From Podospora pseudoanserina (taxonomy: Eukaryota > Ascomycota > Sordariomycetes > Sordariales > Podosporaceae): a stretch of DNA of 64,000 nucleotides. Positions 42,358 through 54,530 of this stretch are shown in pieces (positions within the stretch are counted from its first letter, which is position 1; every line of letters starts with the position of its first letter). The position numbers and the translations under genes are program-made. The notes under the pieces are model-generated. The model had not been told where the DNA came from, made no database searches, and worked only from the letters and a program-made list of their open reading frames with translations. The DNA lies in contig NC_085925.1 in NCBI RefSeq assembly GCF_035222485.1, forward strand, positions 3,658,001 to 3,722,000. Direction: 5' to 3'.

Positions 42358-45300
42358 ATGAACCCGAGCGATGACAACTCGGATCCGTTGAGACTCATCG
42401 ATGAGGCTCGAAAGAACAAAAAGTTTTGGTATGCCTGCCGCAATGGTAAACTCAAGAAGGCTAGAAGGCTTTTGAGGCAGGGGGCCGACGTGAATGTGGA
42501 GAGACGTTGCTTCATACTAAAACCTGGTCGTCGAGATGAGGGGTCAGACTCAGAAATGATCAGTGATGATAGCGGCGTTGACTCGGATGCTGAAACTTTG
42601 AGAAGGAACCCCAAAGGCTTTTGGAAAGCATGCCGTGGTGGAAACATGGAGGAAGTACAACGACAGATGTGGTACTACAAAATGAAACGCAAGCATCCTG
42701 AACTTTGGCAAAACCACATGCCAGAAGATAGCGACTGGGACAGCGACGACGAGCAAGAGAACAGAGACAATCAGAGGGCAAATGACGACCGATATAAAGA
42801 CTTGGGAAAGGTCTCAGCGCTTTATGTTGCCATTATGCGAGATCATTTCGACATCGCTCTTCATCTCCTCGATCAACCTGGCATTGATAATCTTGCCAAA
42901 AAATACACCGAAGAGAAGGAGACTGTGTTGCACAGAGCTGTAGCGAAGGAAGCAGAAGACGTTTATCAGAAACTTATCAAGCACCCAGACGCCCGCGAAC
43001 TTGGCGAAAGTAAGGACAATAACGGAGATTCGGCAATCCAAATGGCAGTAATATTCGGCGATGTCGTTGCTACCCGTGTATTGCTAGCTTCCAGATTTGG
43101 CAATCCACACTCTCTAGAGAGCCTTCTATTGCTGGTGACCTCCCACCGCCGGTCTAGACCGCCGAAGAATGTTGACGTCGCTCGGCTATTACTCATGAAC
43201 GGGGCGAGGCTTGGTTTAGAGGACGGAGACGGTAGGTACCTTACCTAAATACCTCTGTTCTGGAGTTTGTAACACGACCAGATTTGCTGACCTCTGAATA
43301 GGAAAAACTACAGCGCTGCAAGCTGCGTGCGAAAATGAAGATGTAGGTATGGTGAAACTGCTCCTAGCCTGGAAGGCTCCACGTATACCAATTGGGCGTG
43401 ATGATGCATTGAGACTGGCAGGAGATGAATTGTGGCAGAATAAGGACGAGACCAAGCCAGCGTGGAGCAACTCAATTTCGAGGCAACACGAAATTTCAAC
43501 CCACTTCAACATCGAAATAACATTTTCATGTGCCTTGGATCTCAACGAGGGTGGCTCATATACCCGTAACTGGACTCGATCCATGCCAATTAATGACTTT
43601 ATGGGGTAAGCTCAGAACCTAGGTACTCGAAGGTTTGTGGAACGGCACCGTTTATTAATTCACGAGTGCAGCACACGACTTACAGAAGAAAACTTGCTCA
43701 CCCAACTCGAAAAAAAATTTGTCAGAGACACGAAGGATGATATAAACACCATAGAGCCCGAAGATATCGTGCGATGGATTCATATCCCACACACCAATGT
43801 GAGTAAGAACCAGTACCTTTTTCTTGACCTTCAAAAGCGTAAGAAATACGGAGCATTTGTGACAGAGACAATTCTACCCCCCCAAGACTGATGCTAACTG
43901 CTACATCAACACAGATGACATGGGTCAAGGTAGGTAGATACCTGGTATTTACCGACGATCTACTCTTACGGAGTTGGCGTAGCATCCTTGAGTTCGTGGC
44001 TCACAAAAAGGTCAACAGGATGTCGTTGCCAAATTATGCGAGTCTTACGGGAGGACCGAAAACGAGAAGCAGTACTACATGTCCCGCTTTGTCGATGCCA
44101 CGGCGTGTGCCCGGAACACCGCAGGTAACAGCTACTGTCGTTTCCCTCACGTATGTCTTCTTTTTTTTCACAATGCCCGGGATGGTAATGACGAAGAGGC
44201 TGACCCAACTTGATTCCAACCTCAGGTACAATGCCAACATAAAATTGATGGAACCATAACCTCATCAAAGATTTCCCTTGTCGTAAGTCATCATGATGGT
44301 CTGCTTCAGGAAATATCTAAGCACCCACCTAGTAGTTAATTACTGTCATTTCGATATCACTAATATGACGGTTCACTAGGTTCCATTTATTGACTTCGAG
44401 TCTGAACGGTATCTAAGCCCACATGAAAATCGCCCTTCTCCCGTTCTCCAGAAACAAAGAGACCTCTGGGATTTGGAGAGTCAATTCGGTCCATACGACG
44501 GATCTGTTGGTCTACAGCGCCCAGAAACCTTAGACCAGGCATACCATGATGGATATACGGCTCTCAATCAAACAGACAAAGATCAGGTAGTGTACAAGTG
44601 GTTGAAAGAACGGAATTGCGCACCAGAGACGCCTGAAACAAATAACACACCACTGAAGCTTCTCATGGTTCGTCAGTTGTGGATGTGGAAACTGGACGAA
44701 AGTGGGACTTATTACTACTGCTGTGCTCTTGCGAATAACCTGTTGGCTAACACGTAACTAGGAACGATTCTTACAGCAATGCCCCCGAGGTGGGATGGTG
44801 AATCCAAAGAGACCCTGTTTGAGATAGTATCACGGTGTTTGCCATTACACGCTTGGAGCACCCCTCACGCACTGGTTCAACAGATCCTCCTTCAATGTCT
44901 CAGGTTACCTGATGAGTTTGAACAGTCAGGTCTTGGATATCACATCTTGGATATCTTTGAGAACTGGATAGCGAAACAGGAGAATAAAGAAGTGGGGCTT
45001 TTTAAAGATTTTCGCCAATTCGTCGAAGACCATGACACCGACAGAGAGAACCACGGATTGGATCATGAGTCTCTCAAAATCAGAGGAGAGGTTCAGATCA
45101 TTTACGAGCTTAAAGACGTTCTGGGAGAGCTTGCCATCCTAAAGCAACTATTTACGAATCAGGAGGAGATTGCCGAAAGGTACCACAGCACATGTCCGCA
45201 GGGCGACGGGAGCATATCTCACGAGACTTTTATCCAGCAGTCCCGGATTCGAGCCTTTATTGACCGGGTCGATAGACTGGAAGCCAACGCCACCAGAGTT

Positions 45301-46226
45301 CTCGCAGCGGTGGGTCACATTTGCTTTGGGGAGTTAAGGACTAATGGCTGACATTTTAACCGTATAACTCTACTTAGGTGGATCATCTCGTCAGTGTCAA
45401 ACAAGCTCAGGGCTCTTTTATTGTGTCGAAACTCGCCAACATCGAAGCCGTGAAGTCCCGCCAACTGAACAACTACGTGTTGCTTCTTACCGCCGTCACT
45501 ATCGTTTTTGTAAGTTTCTTTCAACTGACGTTGGTCCAGCGACTATAATCTCTGCACGGTGCTTACTTCGGTGGTGATTATCGGCAAAACTGGACTTGAA
45601 ATGCGTCTACCCTACGATACTAAGAACACCATACCTAGACACCTTTGGCGTTTATGCTCGCCCTCTTCGCAATATCGATTGAAGGTTTCCCGCATGACGA
45701 TACCGGAGAGCCTTTTTATAGGTCTTCCTGGATCACAGGTCGATTATGTGAGTACATACATGTACCCGAGACTTGTGTTTGACGTCCTCTATAGTTTGAT
45801 TCTGATATCTGTGTCTATTGGGCAGTTGCTGGGGAGTTGGTCAGTCTTTTTGCGATATCTTTAGGCTTTTTGGCGATAAAGAATGCAAACAAAAGAGATG
45901 AGGAAAGTCTCAAGCAGCGGCTGAGCAGGGAAAACTCCAGTGTGCCCGCAGTTCGAGGCATACTAGAAGGTCTCCGTCAAATGGTTCATCCCTCGACTGC
46001 ACGCGTTGCACAAGATGCCCAAGGCGACCAAAACATCAACAATGGAGTAGCTCAAACCGATGAGGTCCCTTTGGCCGACAACAACGGTGGAGGAACTGAA
46101 GCTACCGGGGAGGTCCCTCCTGCTCGGGAAAGTCCTCCACAGCTTAGGCAACGCGGAGCAGGGAGACCGCTGCGTGGTAGACAGCAGGGTGAACCAGACT
46201 TGGAACAACAGGAGGTACCTAGGTAG
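42358..46226 (+). CDS. ankyrin-repeat protein with C-terminal CorA-like membrane domain
   Basis: Protein of 1,006 residues in 11 exons: 42358-43231, 43302-43605, 43672-43798, 43915-43929, 44019-44150, 44226-44282, 44380-44701, 44762-45309, 45378-45509, 45639-45747, 45826-46226. Total length is an exact multiple of three. All ten introns have GT..AG ends. Exon 4 is only 15 nt (MTWVK). The N-terminal ~330 residues hold ankyrin-like repeats (FWYACRNGKLKKARRLLRQG, SALYVAIMRDHFDIALHLL, SAIQMAVIFGDVVATRVLL, TALQAACENEDVGMVKLLL). The middle resembles the soluble part of fungal CorA-like proteins (WKLDERTILTAMPPRWDG). Near the end are two membrane helices, YVLLLTAVTIVFTPLAFMLA and ELVSLFAISLGFLAIKN. 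No GMN motif follows the first, so Mg2+ transport cannot be claimed. The tail is Gln/Glu/Gly-rich. This type is common in fungal accessory gene sets. Confidence 0.88.
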
Positions 46227-47000
46227 TTTTTCAGGACAGCGACAACTTACCTGAACCACAGTGGGAGCCTCGAGTGATTAGTCTGAGTGAAACCTAAAGA
46301 TCACAGCCTTGGAGGTAACGCGGTGAAAAGAACAGAGAGGGACAGCAAATTGAGTTGAGTGTTTCGGGTTTCTAGGCACCTTCACCACGATAATAATTGA
46401 GACACCAAACCTCAAAGGTACATTAATAGGCCTTTTAGCTATCTTTTAAGGCCTTTTAGCTATCTTTAAAGGCCTCTTGACTATCTTTAAAGGCCCTTTA
46501 ATTGGCCTTTCAGGTATGTATTATGGGGTTACTTGCTGTTGCTGTCTTAATTACTTTGTGGTGAGGGTGCTAGGATGTCATTTGGACTTTGAGGATTTCA
46601 ACATCTCTTTCAGAGTCACACAAGATACCTCTGGTATCCAATTCCATTGAAGAGTTGGCAAAATAGACGAAAAGGGTTTGAGGCATATTTCAACAGCTAC
46701 CCGACGTGTTACTCGTTAAGGCCTGTCAGCAGTTTTTGAAAGACTTTTAATTACCTCTCAAGGTGTTGTTGGGAATAACATCCTGTCTTAACCTATGTTA
46801 CAGTGTCAATCATGTTGTCTACAACTCAACGGTATTGTAGCCTTTTATCACCACAGTAGCCCCAAACAAGAGATCAACTTCTTTAATGCAATTTTTTGCT
46901 GGTCGTTCTCAATGGATGCGCGTAGATTCTATTCTACCTTACAAACATGTCTCCTTCGTGTCATACACCCTCCATAAATCCAACATCAACCAAATGCAAT
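46227..47000. other. intergenic with tandem repeats
   Basis: AT-richer region between the ankyrin/CorA-like gene and the convergent P450 gene. It contains a 21-bp tandem repeat, listed separately. No gene seen. Confidence 0.55.
46429..46503. repeat. 21-bp tandem repeat, about 3.5 units
   Basis: Units GGCCTTTTAGCTATCTTTTAA (46429-46449), a near copy at 46450-46470, a more diverged one at 46471-46491 and a partial one to 46503. The core GGCC-TTT is regular at 21 bp, two helical turns. Confidence 0.85.
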
Positions 47001-48868
47001 CTAAACCCTACCCCTGAGTCTAACCTCCACCCCCTTCTGCCTCCAAAACCAACTATTCACCGTCTCCCACTCCCTCTCCCGATCCGCCAGCGTAACCTCA
47101 TACCTATTCAAAACCGTGGCCACAAGCTTATACGTTTCCACCAACGCCAAGTTCCTCCCCAAACAAATCCTCGACCCAGCCCCAAAGCTCAAGTCACAGG
47201 CATTCCACTTTTGCATTCTCTTTTTATACTCCTCATCGGTCTCCCCACCTTTGACATCCCGCAACCACCTCTCAGGCCTAAACTCGTCCGCATCAGAACC
47301 CCAAACAGTCTTGTTCCTGTTGCCAATATAAGGATTGATACCAACGGCCACCCCGCCAGGAACAAAGTCGCCGTTGGGAAGGGTGAACCCCTCAGCAGGG
47401 ACATAACGCTCAAGCGGCATAGCTACAGCAGGATGAACACGGAGCGCCTCCCTGACCACAGCCTCGAGGTAGGGCAGCTGGCGAGCTTGAAAGTAAGGAA
47501 AGGCGTTGGAGTTTTCAATCCCCGCTGAACGAATCTCCCCTACCAGACGGGCATAGACGGCTGGGTTCTTCAAGACGTAATAAAAGATGGCTCGGATAGT
47601 GATGGCTGTCGTGTCTGCTCCCGCGATGAGGTTGACGAGCAAATACCCAAACACCATGCCGGCGTGGACGGTGTCGGGATGGGTATTCTTGGAATCGATA
47701 AAGTGTTGGAGGTAGTCGGGGACCTTAGGGTTGAAGTTCTTGTCTTGACCTTGCATGCGGGCGATGAGAGAGGTCATGGCGATGTTGGTGACGTTGCTGA
47801 GGTTGGGGGGACCGATGCGGAGGATGGGGTTCTTGTCGAGGAGGAAGTCCAGCCAAGGGATCTGGCCGACGGAGGCGAAGTAGGCGAGGGATTTGTCGGC
47901 TGTGGCGATGGAGCTGTCAAAGTCGTGACCTTGGGTCATGTAGCCGAAGGGTTTGGAGAAGGTGACCGAGGTGATGAGGTCCCAGGCATCTGGAGAGGAA
48001 AGACGAGTTAGCTGCCTGTGTGCGATTGAAGGGAGATGAGAATGCAAAGATAGGTAGGCAGGGGAACTGACAGAATGCAACCCATTCTCCCAAATCACAG
48101 GTCCCCTGACCGCCTTGGGCAAAACGATTGTCGAGCTGTTGCATGAGCTCTCCGAGAACGTTGTCCATGTGTGACTCGAGGGCCAGTACACTGCCGAGAG
48201 AGTAATGCTTGACAATCGGACGCTTCATTTGAGCGTGCTCAGTCTGATCGGTGGTGCTGAAAATATCTATTGTGTTGTCAGCCACAACACCCAGGACGTC
48301 TAGGCATTGAAGGCAACAAACGGTAGGTAATTTTCCCATTGACGAGGGCACTGTTGTTGTGGTAGAACTCGGTCTGAGAAGTTTCGGTGTTAGTAAAGTT
48401 GACGGCATGACCTCGTTGTAGGTAGGAACACAAACCTTGCGCCATTTTCCATCAGTGCCATACAACACTTTGGATAACTCAGGGTAATCGAGATCCAGTA
48501 AGTTGGGACCAATGCGCACCACTGGTCCATACCTGTCGTGAAGCCTCTTCATGGTCAACTCATACTTGCCGGTTCTCACATGGTAAAGACGCCAGAGGTT
48601 TGTGTATCCTGATAGTGACAGTATGATCAGCACATGCCGAGCATAGGGTGGCTGACTGAGAATGGGCAAACATACCGGAGAGGAAGGGGCCTGGATACCC
48701 ACGCAATGGAGATGTAGCCCATGAAAATGTGAACCAAAGAAGCAAAGTGACAATGGGAGCAACAAGCACAGTCACAGCCAGTCTGGCCAGAACACGACTG
48801 TCTAAAGTGGGCAGACTCCCGTAGCGGAAAGCAACGAGTGAATCGAGGATTCCGTTTGATGTGGACAT
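47001..48868 (-). CDS. cytochrome P450 monooxygenase
   Basis: Protein of 533 residues in five exons (48868-48676, 48608-48436, 48373-48322, 48266-48072, 47989-47001). Introns are 48609-48675, 48374-48435, 48267-48321 and 47990-48071, and the coding length is a multiple of three. An N-terminal membrane anchor (VLARLAVTVLVAPIVTLLLWF) is followed by the Pro-rich hinge YPGPFLSG. The I-helix holds LIAGADTTAITIRA (AGxDTT). The K-helix has EALR, then PERW. The heme-binding loop is FGAGSRICLG with C480 as thiolate ligand. It looks like the pisatin-demethylase-type P450s of ascomycetes, ER-bound enzymes needing a P450 reductase. The substrate is unknown. No polyketide, peptide or terpene synthase gene lies in the window. 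Confidence 0.92.
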
Positions 48869-50234
48869 CCTGATGTTGCTGCGTGTGTGAGAAAAAGATA
48901 CAACAGGCAGCCCAGCTTCGGAAAGAATATCCAAGGACAAAAGTTGCTTTTCGCGAGGCAGTTCCGGTGTATAAAGCCCTACGAGCATGCTTTCTGCCCC
49001 GCCCCCCTGATATTTCCCCTGATTGGTTTACCCCGAACATCCCGATATCATTCCTGCCCCCTCGCTCACTTAGGTTCAGTCTTTCTGCTCGCAGCGAGAA
49101 GCCCACACAGTGCCGAGAGGCTGACTGTAGTACCGGGAGAGGGGGCCAGATGTGGTGACGGGGCCCAGGTCTAGCGGCACTGTAAAGACTGGGCACAAAT
49201 GTTGATCTCAAACCAGCTATCTCGTACGCCTCAACGCCGCTTCATTTAGAAGCAAGGCTATGTTGGATGCCTTATGCGTGTGGTAGCCAGACAAATTGCA
49301 CATTTGGGAATTCAAACGCGTAACATCAAACTAATATTGTCTGACTGCTCATCAAGCTGTGGCCAGGAGGGCGTCAACCCCTGAGGCGGAAAGTCAACAA
49401 ATTTTGGAACATGTCATCTCACACTGAAAAGAAGGAAGAAGGGTGAGAGTGGGGACAAACCTCGGATATACCTCCGTGATCAACCACGGCTTGCCTGATT
49501 TGGCAGGGGAACACGAGCCTCGGGTTCATGTTGCCTGGGACAGAGAACACTACCTGTAGATACAACAGTGACAATGTAGCTGCCGGCAGTTTGATCAGGC
49601 AATAGTTGGACAGTGCCAGACTTTCTTCGTCCAAAAACTGTGTAGATCTTGCAATGAGACGGTGGGGCAGTGCGTCTATCCATGAGGCCTCTGTGTTACA
49701 TTGCGTTCTTCAAGGCCTCGGCATCACTAGCGTGGGTGGCCTTCCAGGAAATGGAACTCCGCTTCTGACAGCGGGTGCGGCCCTTTCCCGTTTCTGGTCT
49801 GTGTCACTCTGGGGTTGGATCCTTCGCCTTATCCTCCCGTCCTTGGCAACGGGGAATCTTGTCCAGACACGCAGGTTGAACTCAATAGCAAGTCCTGGTC
49901 AATGACTGTCAACTCTCTGGGAATGAGGAGGTAGACACACTACTTCCATTGAACTTCCCTTCTGTCATATCTAACGCCACTCTGGCACCACTTCGAAATT
50001 CCAAATGCACAAAAGAGGAGATACTTAGACGCCACAATCCATTGCAGTCCCTGGCAAGGAGAATCTGGCAACCCGTTATTGGGTGACCCGAAATGCTGGG
50101 TCTGAATATTGTTTGAGGTTCCGTTCCTGGCCCGGGAAACTTCCCCGACAGCCCCTGCCATGCCTGATCAATCTTATACATCATATCATGGCAGCAGATC
50201 ATCCAGTTATCCTGGCACACACACTGTGCTTTCT
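48869..50234. other. intergenic
   Basis: Promoter of the P450 gene (48869-49200), then about 1 kb with only short unsupported frames. No RNA gene or repeat seen. Confidence 0.5.
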
Positions 50235-50997
50235 TCAGTTTCCCAAATCTTCACCGGCTTCTTGCATTTTCCCCGCTTTGGAAGTCAGAAATTCCAGCAA
50301 CTCCAGCGAATCGTCCTCCTCCTCGCCCAACGCAATCGATGGTCCCTTGCGCATGTAAAATGGAAACTCAAACGCCGCGCCTGGAAGAAACTGGCATACT
50401 CCCAGTCGACTATTGCTTTTATACGCAACGTCTCAGGGTCAACGATTACATTGTGCTGTGAGCAGTCACCATGACAAAAGACGTAATCTTCACCGTCTTT
50501 TGCCTCCGACTCCTTGCAGGACGACCAGTTGTCTTCACTGGGTGATCCCCAAGACACGATACGGAGGGATCACAATCCCGGATGGCCCACCGAGGCGCTT
50601 GGATTTGATTCCTTTCAACTTAGCCAGGTGTTTCTCCAGCTCCACACGAGCGGCGGCCTTCTGCGGTCTCGTCTTTCAAGTATGACATGTTGACCCCGTC
50701 AATGTTTTGAGATATCAGGTAGTAGGCGTCGTCGTCTTCAAAGCCGCAGTATATGTCGGGGACAGGGATGTCGGTGTGCTGCCGGATGAAGCGGAACGCG
50801 GCAGCTTCGTTCATGAGGAGCTCTTTTCGCAGTCGAGGAACGTAGGTTTTGCCTTTCCAGTTGGTGATGAATTCTTTTGGTCGGAGGGACCTCTTGATGA
50901 AGGTGTTGCCGCGAATGTAGTACTTTCTTTCGGGTGTCACAGCGAAGCAGCCATCTTCTCTGGCTGGGTGCGGTTCTCGTAGCTTCGGGTTAGACAT
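50235..50997 (-). pseudogene. broken APH-type phosphotransferase gene
   Basis: A fungal aminoglycoside-phosphotransferase-family (kinase-fold) gene read in four frames. Segments in order: PERKYYIRGNTFIKRSLRP, KELLMNEAAAFRFIRQHTD and IPVPDIYCGFEDDDAYYLI (first frame); RVELEKHLAKLKGIKSKRL and GGPSGIVIPPYRV (second); DYVFCHGDCSQHNVIVDPE and KAIVDWEYASFF (third); and FEFPFYMRKGPSIALGEEE to a stop at 50235 (fourth). The catalytic HGDxxxxN loop and the DWEYA metal-binding site are intact. The breaks fall near 50655, 50545 and 50385, each a shift of one or two bases without intron signals. In intact relatives these segments form one protein of about 250 residues. Members phosphorylate small molecules, and most fungal ones are uncharacterised. 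Confidence 0.75.
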
Positions 50998-51480
50998 TGA
51001 GCTTCGGAAATGACAAAGAATTGTTATTGCTTTTTTTTTGGTGCCCGGTAAGTTTCACTGAGTTTTCGGTTTACAAGTTGCGAAGCAGCGAGGTGGAAAC
51101 TGAAGGATGGGCAAAAAAAGAGCGCCATTACAAAGACGGGGAAGCAGGCGGATAGCGAAGGCACAACACTTGGAACCCAAACGCACGTTGGCAGTTTCAA
51201 GAATGCTCCATTGGGTAATACAACCTACACCAGACGATTCCAGTGATCCCATATCTCGGTATCACAAAGATCTGTCCAGGTTTCTGGGTCGTACAACAGG
51301 CAAAAGTATCTCTTGGATATAAGATGTCCAAGAGCCTGCTTGTGAAGCAAACTTCTGTCATTTCAGCACCTACTTACCTATTCAGCATTGCATCAGAGGC
51401 CAACTTGTCAAAATCATCTAGAACATATACGGATCACGAACGCCCACCAGCCTCTCAAATCGAAGCAAGAAACGTTCAGC
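50998..51480. other. intergenic
   Basis: Promoter of the broken phosphotransferase gene and leader region of the small zinc-ribbon candidate. A T-run lies at 51031-51040. Confidence 0.5.
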
Positions 51481-51573
51481 ATGCCCTCAGAGGTCTATTC
51501 TTGCAAAAATTGCGGGACCGAAGTCTCAAGCACCCAACCAAAGTGTCCATCTTGTGATAAGGCCCCTGCTTAG
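51481..51573 (+). CDS. 30-residue zinc-ribbon microprotein candidate
   Basis: A short frame starting at the ATG at 51481 codes a protein with two CxxC pairs: YSCKNCGTEV and PKCPSCDKAPA, 11 residues between pairs. That is the minimal layout of a zinc ribbon. The frame is open upstream to an ATG at 51388, but the extra residues are leader-like. Nothing else is in the protein: no signal peptide, no tail. Free-standing microproteins of this kind occur in fungi. It might also be an orphan exon of a longer unrecognised transcript. Confidence 0.45.
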   Translation: MPSEVYSCKNCGTEVSSTQPKCPSCDKAPA

Positions 51574-52529
51574 ATCAAGGGGGGGATGCCGGCAGTCAGG
51601 ACTGTTTTCAACAACTCGCATAATCCTTCTGTGCATCTCTCATAAAATGAACACGCTTTAGATGCTGCAGATTATGCTATGCACTCATGTACTAGGGTAG
51701 CACAATATAACTCTGCCTTACCTTACCATACCTTGCCTGTGCACGGTGCGGAAGATCCCCCCACAGTCCCGACGGCAGGCAAGTCCAAGAACAGAAAGTG
51801 TCAGCGAGAGACGTTGCTAAGTGGTTGCCGGTTTCTTCAATACTTACCTGTCACATTCTAGAACCTTGCCGTTGCACTTTTCATTGCATACCTGTCAGCT
51901 CACGTAGGTAGGTACCTTGCTTTGCTTTTTCTCCTGCATTCTAGATACCCTGCTGAAGAACATCCAACTTGATGATGAACAGTCCCTTCCACGGAGCGGC
52001 CGTCACTCAACTCGCTTCACCCCCATGCCACCCAACCCCTGACGCCGCCAATACCCGTTTGATTCATTCAAAGAGCGAGACGACATCGAGGACACCGAGA
52101 ACCCGGTAACCCGGTCGAAATTTGCGCGCCACAGTCTTGTCTGCTTATCTGACTCTTTGGTGGATTCGTTGATCATGTCAACGGGCGAGACCCTGCGGCC
52201 TTCCATGAACATGGATAGAAACCGGTATTGAGATTTTTCCTTCAGATTTCTTCTTCTGGTGATCTCTTGCTGAATCCTGGCATGAGATATCTCCGAGAGT
52301 GGCATCAGGGGCAGCTGCGAGTCTTCGGGCACAGTCCGTTATGTGACGACAACCACAACAAAAAGGTAGATGTCTACACTGTCGTCTCCCGAAGATTTAA
52401 ACTTAGACAACCTCAGTAGGTAAGAACAGAACAACTCACACCTATGATATATATCCACTTGTTGACTTCAATCCGAGAACGAGTCAGAGCTAGAAACCAA
52501 ATTGAGACCGACATCAACTTGCCTTCATC
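51574..52529. other. intergenic
   Basis: A minus-strand frame at 52003-52332 has coding-like composition (ARIQQEITRRRNLKEKSQYR) but no domain or confirmed start, so it is not called. Short TACCTTACC/GGTAGGTACC motifs occur at 51717-51731 and 51905-51915. Confidence 0.45.
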
Positions 52530-53898
52530 ATGACGCTCGGAGGCGATGGCCCATGGGCTGTCTCCGTCATGTGGATAGTTACAGCCCTTACCTCTGTCTT
52601 TGTTCTCCTCCGTATCTACACCAGGTTCCACGTGGTGGAAAGCTATGGGCTGGATGACCACGTCTACAACTTCGCGTTTGTGAGTTTGCCTTTACCCAAA
52701 GCTCCATCGAACTAATTCTGACGTTCAACACAGGTTCTCCTGCTGTGCTACACAATCATGACAACCATCGCAGCCCAATATGGCTTCGGCCAAAACATGT
52801 TCGATATACAGGAAGTTGAAGACCTTGTCAAAGCTATTTTGTTCGAGGCAATCGGCCAAACATTTGCGGTGGTTGGCATGGCGGTGGCAAAGTGGTCGCT
52901 GGGTCTCTTCTTGTTGCGCCTTGTCACGCAAACATGGCACAAGATCGTCATATGGATTACGATGGGAAGCTTGCTGGCAGCGTCTATATCTGTCTGCTTT
53001 GTGTTCTGGCTGCAATGCTCGCCACCGGCTTACCTCTACGACAGGAGAATTCCTGGGGGTTACTGCTACATCAACACCACGCCAGTGTCGTTTACCTTGT
53101 GCAGTACGTCTTCTCTCCGACTGAAAAAATATTCCTTTCTGACAGATTGAACAGTCCTCTGCGTCATTGCAGACTTCTTCTTCGCCATCTTCCCATGGGT
53201 CTTCCTCTGGAAGCTCCAGATGAACCAGCGGGAGAAGATTATCATTGCCGCAAGTATGAGTCTTGGGTTGATCGCCGGTGCATGCGGTATTAAAAGGACC
53301 ATTGAAGTCCCCAATCTGTCAAGTACAAACTACACCAGTAAGCCGCCCCTAGTCGCCTCTTCCCCTTCATATTTCGCTGACAATGGTCGACATAGAGGAC
53401 ACAGTTGGTCTCATTGTCTGGTCCGCTGCCGAAATCGCCATCACCATGATCTGCATCGGCGTCCCTGTCGTCCGACCCCTCTACAAAGGCTTCATCGACA
53501 AGCTCACGTCCCGCGCCACCCGCTCAACATCCGGTTACAAGAAACAAAGTGGTCCACGATACGGGCTCAAGACATTTGGGGGGAGCACCATGCCTGGAGC
53601 GAGTCGATGGCAGGCTGAGACAACTGATGGGGAGGAGAGTGATGACAAAGCAAAGAAAGCCGAGGAACGGACAAGGCAGCTGAAGATGGGCGTGAACGGC
53701 CCCTTCACTCATACCAAGGCTGTTGGTGGGAGGACCATGCCGGCTAATAGGAGTGATGAGGAGATTTTGGGGCAGGAGTATCGAGAGAACATGGCGGATG
53801 ATGTGGAGGATGGAAGTGGGAGGGGTAGTAACATTCAGGTTGTCGAGACTTGGACTGTTGATCGGTCGTCACCGGTTGGGTCGCGGGGGAGGTATTGA
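52530..53898 (+). CDS. PTH11-type rhodopsin-domain integral membrane protein
   Basis: Protein of 401 residues in four exons (52530-52679, 52734-53103, 53155-53337, 53396-53898). The three introns are 51-58 nt and frame-consistent. About seven hydrophobic helices: VMWIVTALTSVFVLLRIYTR, LLLCYTIMTTIA, TFAVVGMAVAKWSLGLFLL, IVIWITMGSLLAASISVCF, CVIADFFFAIFPWVFLWKLQ, IIIAASMSLGLIAGACG and LIVWSAAEIAITMICIGVPV. Family marks include RIYTR after helix 1, GYG-like GFGQNM, QCSPP with CYINT on the outer side, and the conserved MNQREKI loop. The C-terminal ~150 residues are cytosolic, charged and probably disordered. These fungal rhodopsin-domain proteins are putative surface sensors related to PTH11; ligands are unknown. 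No extracellular CFEM domain is present. Confidence 0.9.
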
Positions 53899-54530
53899 GT
53901 TGTCGGTCTGCCGCGGAGGTGACCATCAGCAGAGCCGTGCCCGGTGTTGAGATGTCACAGTATTGTAGCTTGATGGATTTGTTCAAGCTTTGTAATTCCG
54001 AGATCCTGTCTGCCTACCTAATCACAGTTCTCGGAGCTTTTTTGATGCTTAATGCTGTTGGTTGGACTTGGCTACTGATGACATAATTCATGACAACCAA
54101 CAAACTCCGCGGCGCCGGAGGATCGATCCCACCATCATTCCCGAAATGGTGACACTGGGCTCAGAGTCCTTGAGCTCGGCGGAGCTATGACATTGTTAGA
54201 CTTGGAGGTGAGCAAACACTCTCTCTTCACGATTACGTACCTCATGAATATATTAGGGGAATTATATCGAATCAAGCCTGCACTTTGCATGTGGTGGATG
54301 AACTGTACTGTCATGATGACTGCTGATTCGGCTGGTGGAACCATGACAGATGTGCCCGAAGTCACTTTGATGTCTGCGGTAAGATAACGCCTATTGTGGC
54401 AAGAGATGTTGTTAACGACATCCATGTGATCTGTTCAACCAGCTACCTGCAAAAGGTATATAAGGGATGTCTGGTGCCTACAACAGATCAACCCTTCACT
54501 ATCAACATCTTCAGTATCACATCCAACAAC
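53899..54530. other. intergenic
   Basis: 3' flank of the rhodopsin-domain gene and promoter of the secreted hydrolase gene, including a TATA box. Nothing else recognised. Confidence 0.5.
54457..54464 (+). promoter_or_regulatory. TATA box of the hydrolase gene
   Basis: TATATAAG lies 67 nt before the ATG at 54531, followed by a CAACA/ATCACATCC-rich leader. Confidence 0.55.

Noticed and set aside
52003-52332. 109-codon minus-strand frame with coding-like composition
   Set aside because: Start unsupported, no domain, and no splice partner upstream found; left uncalled but mentioned in the intergenic entry.
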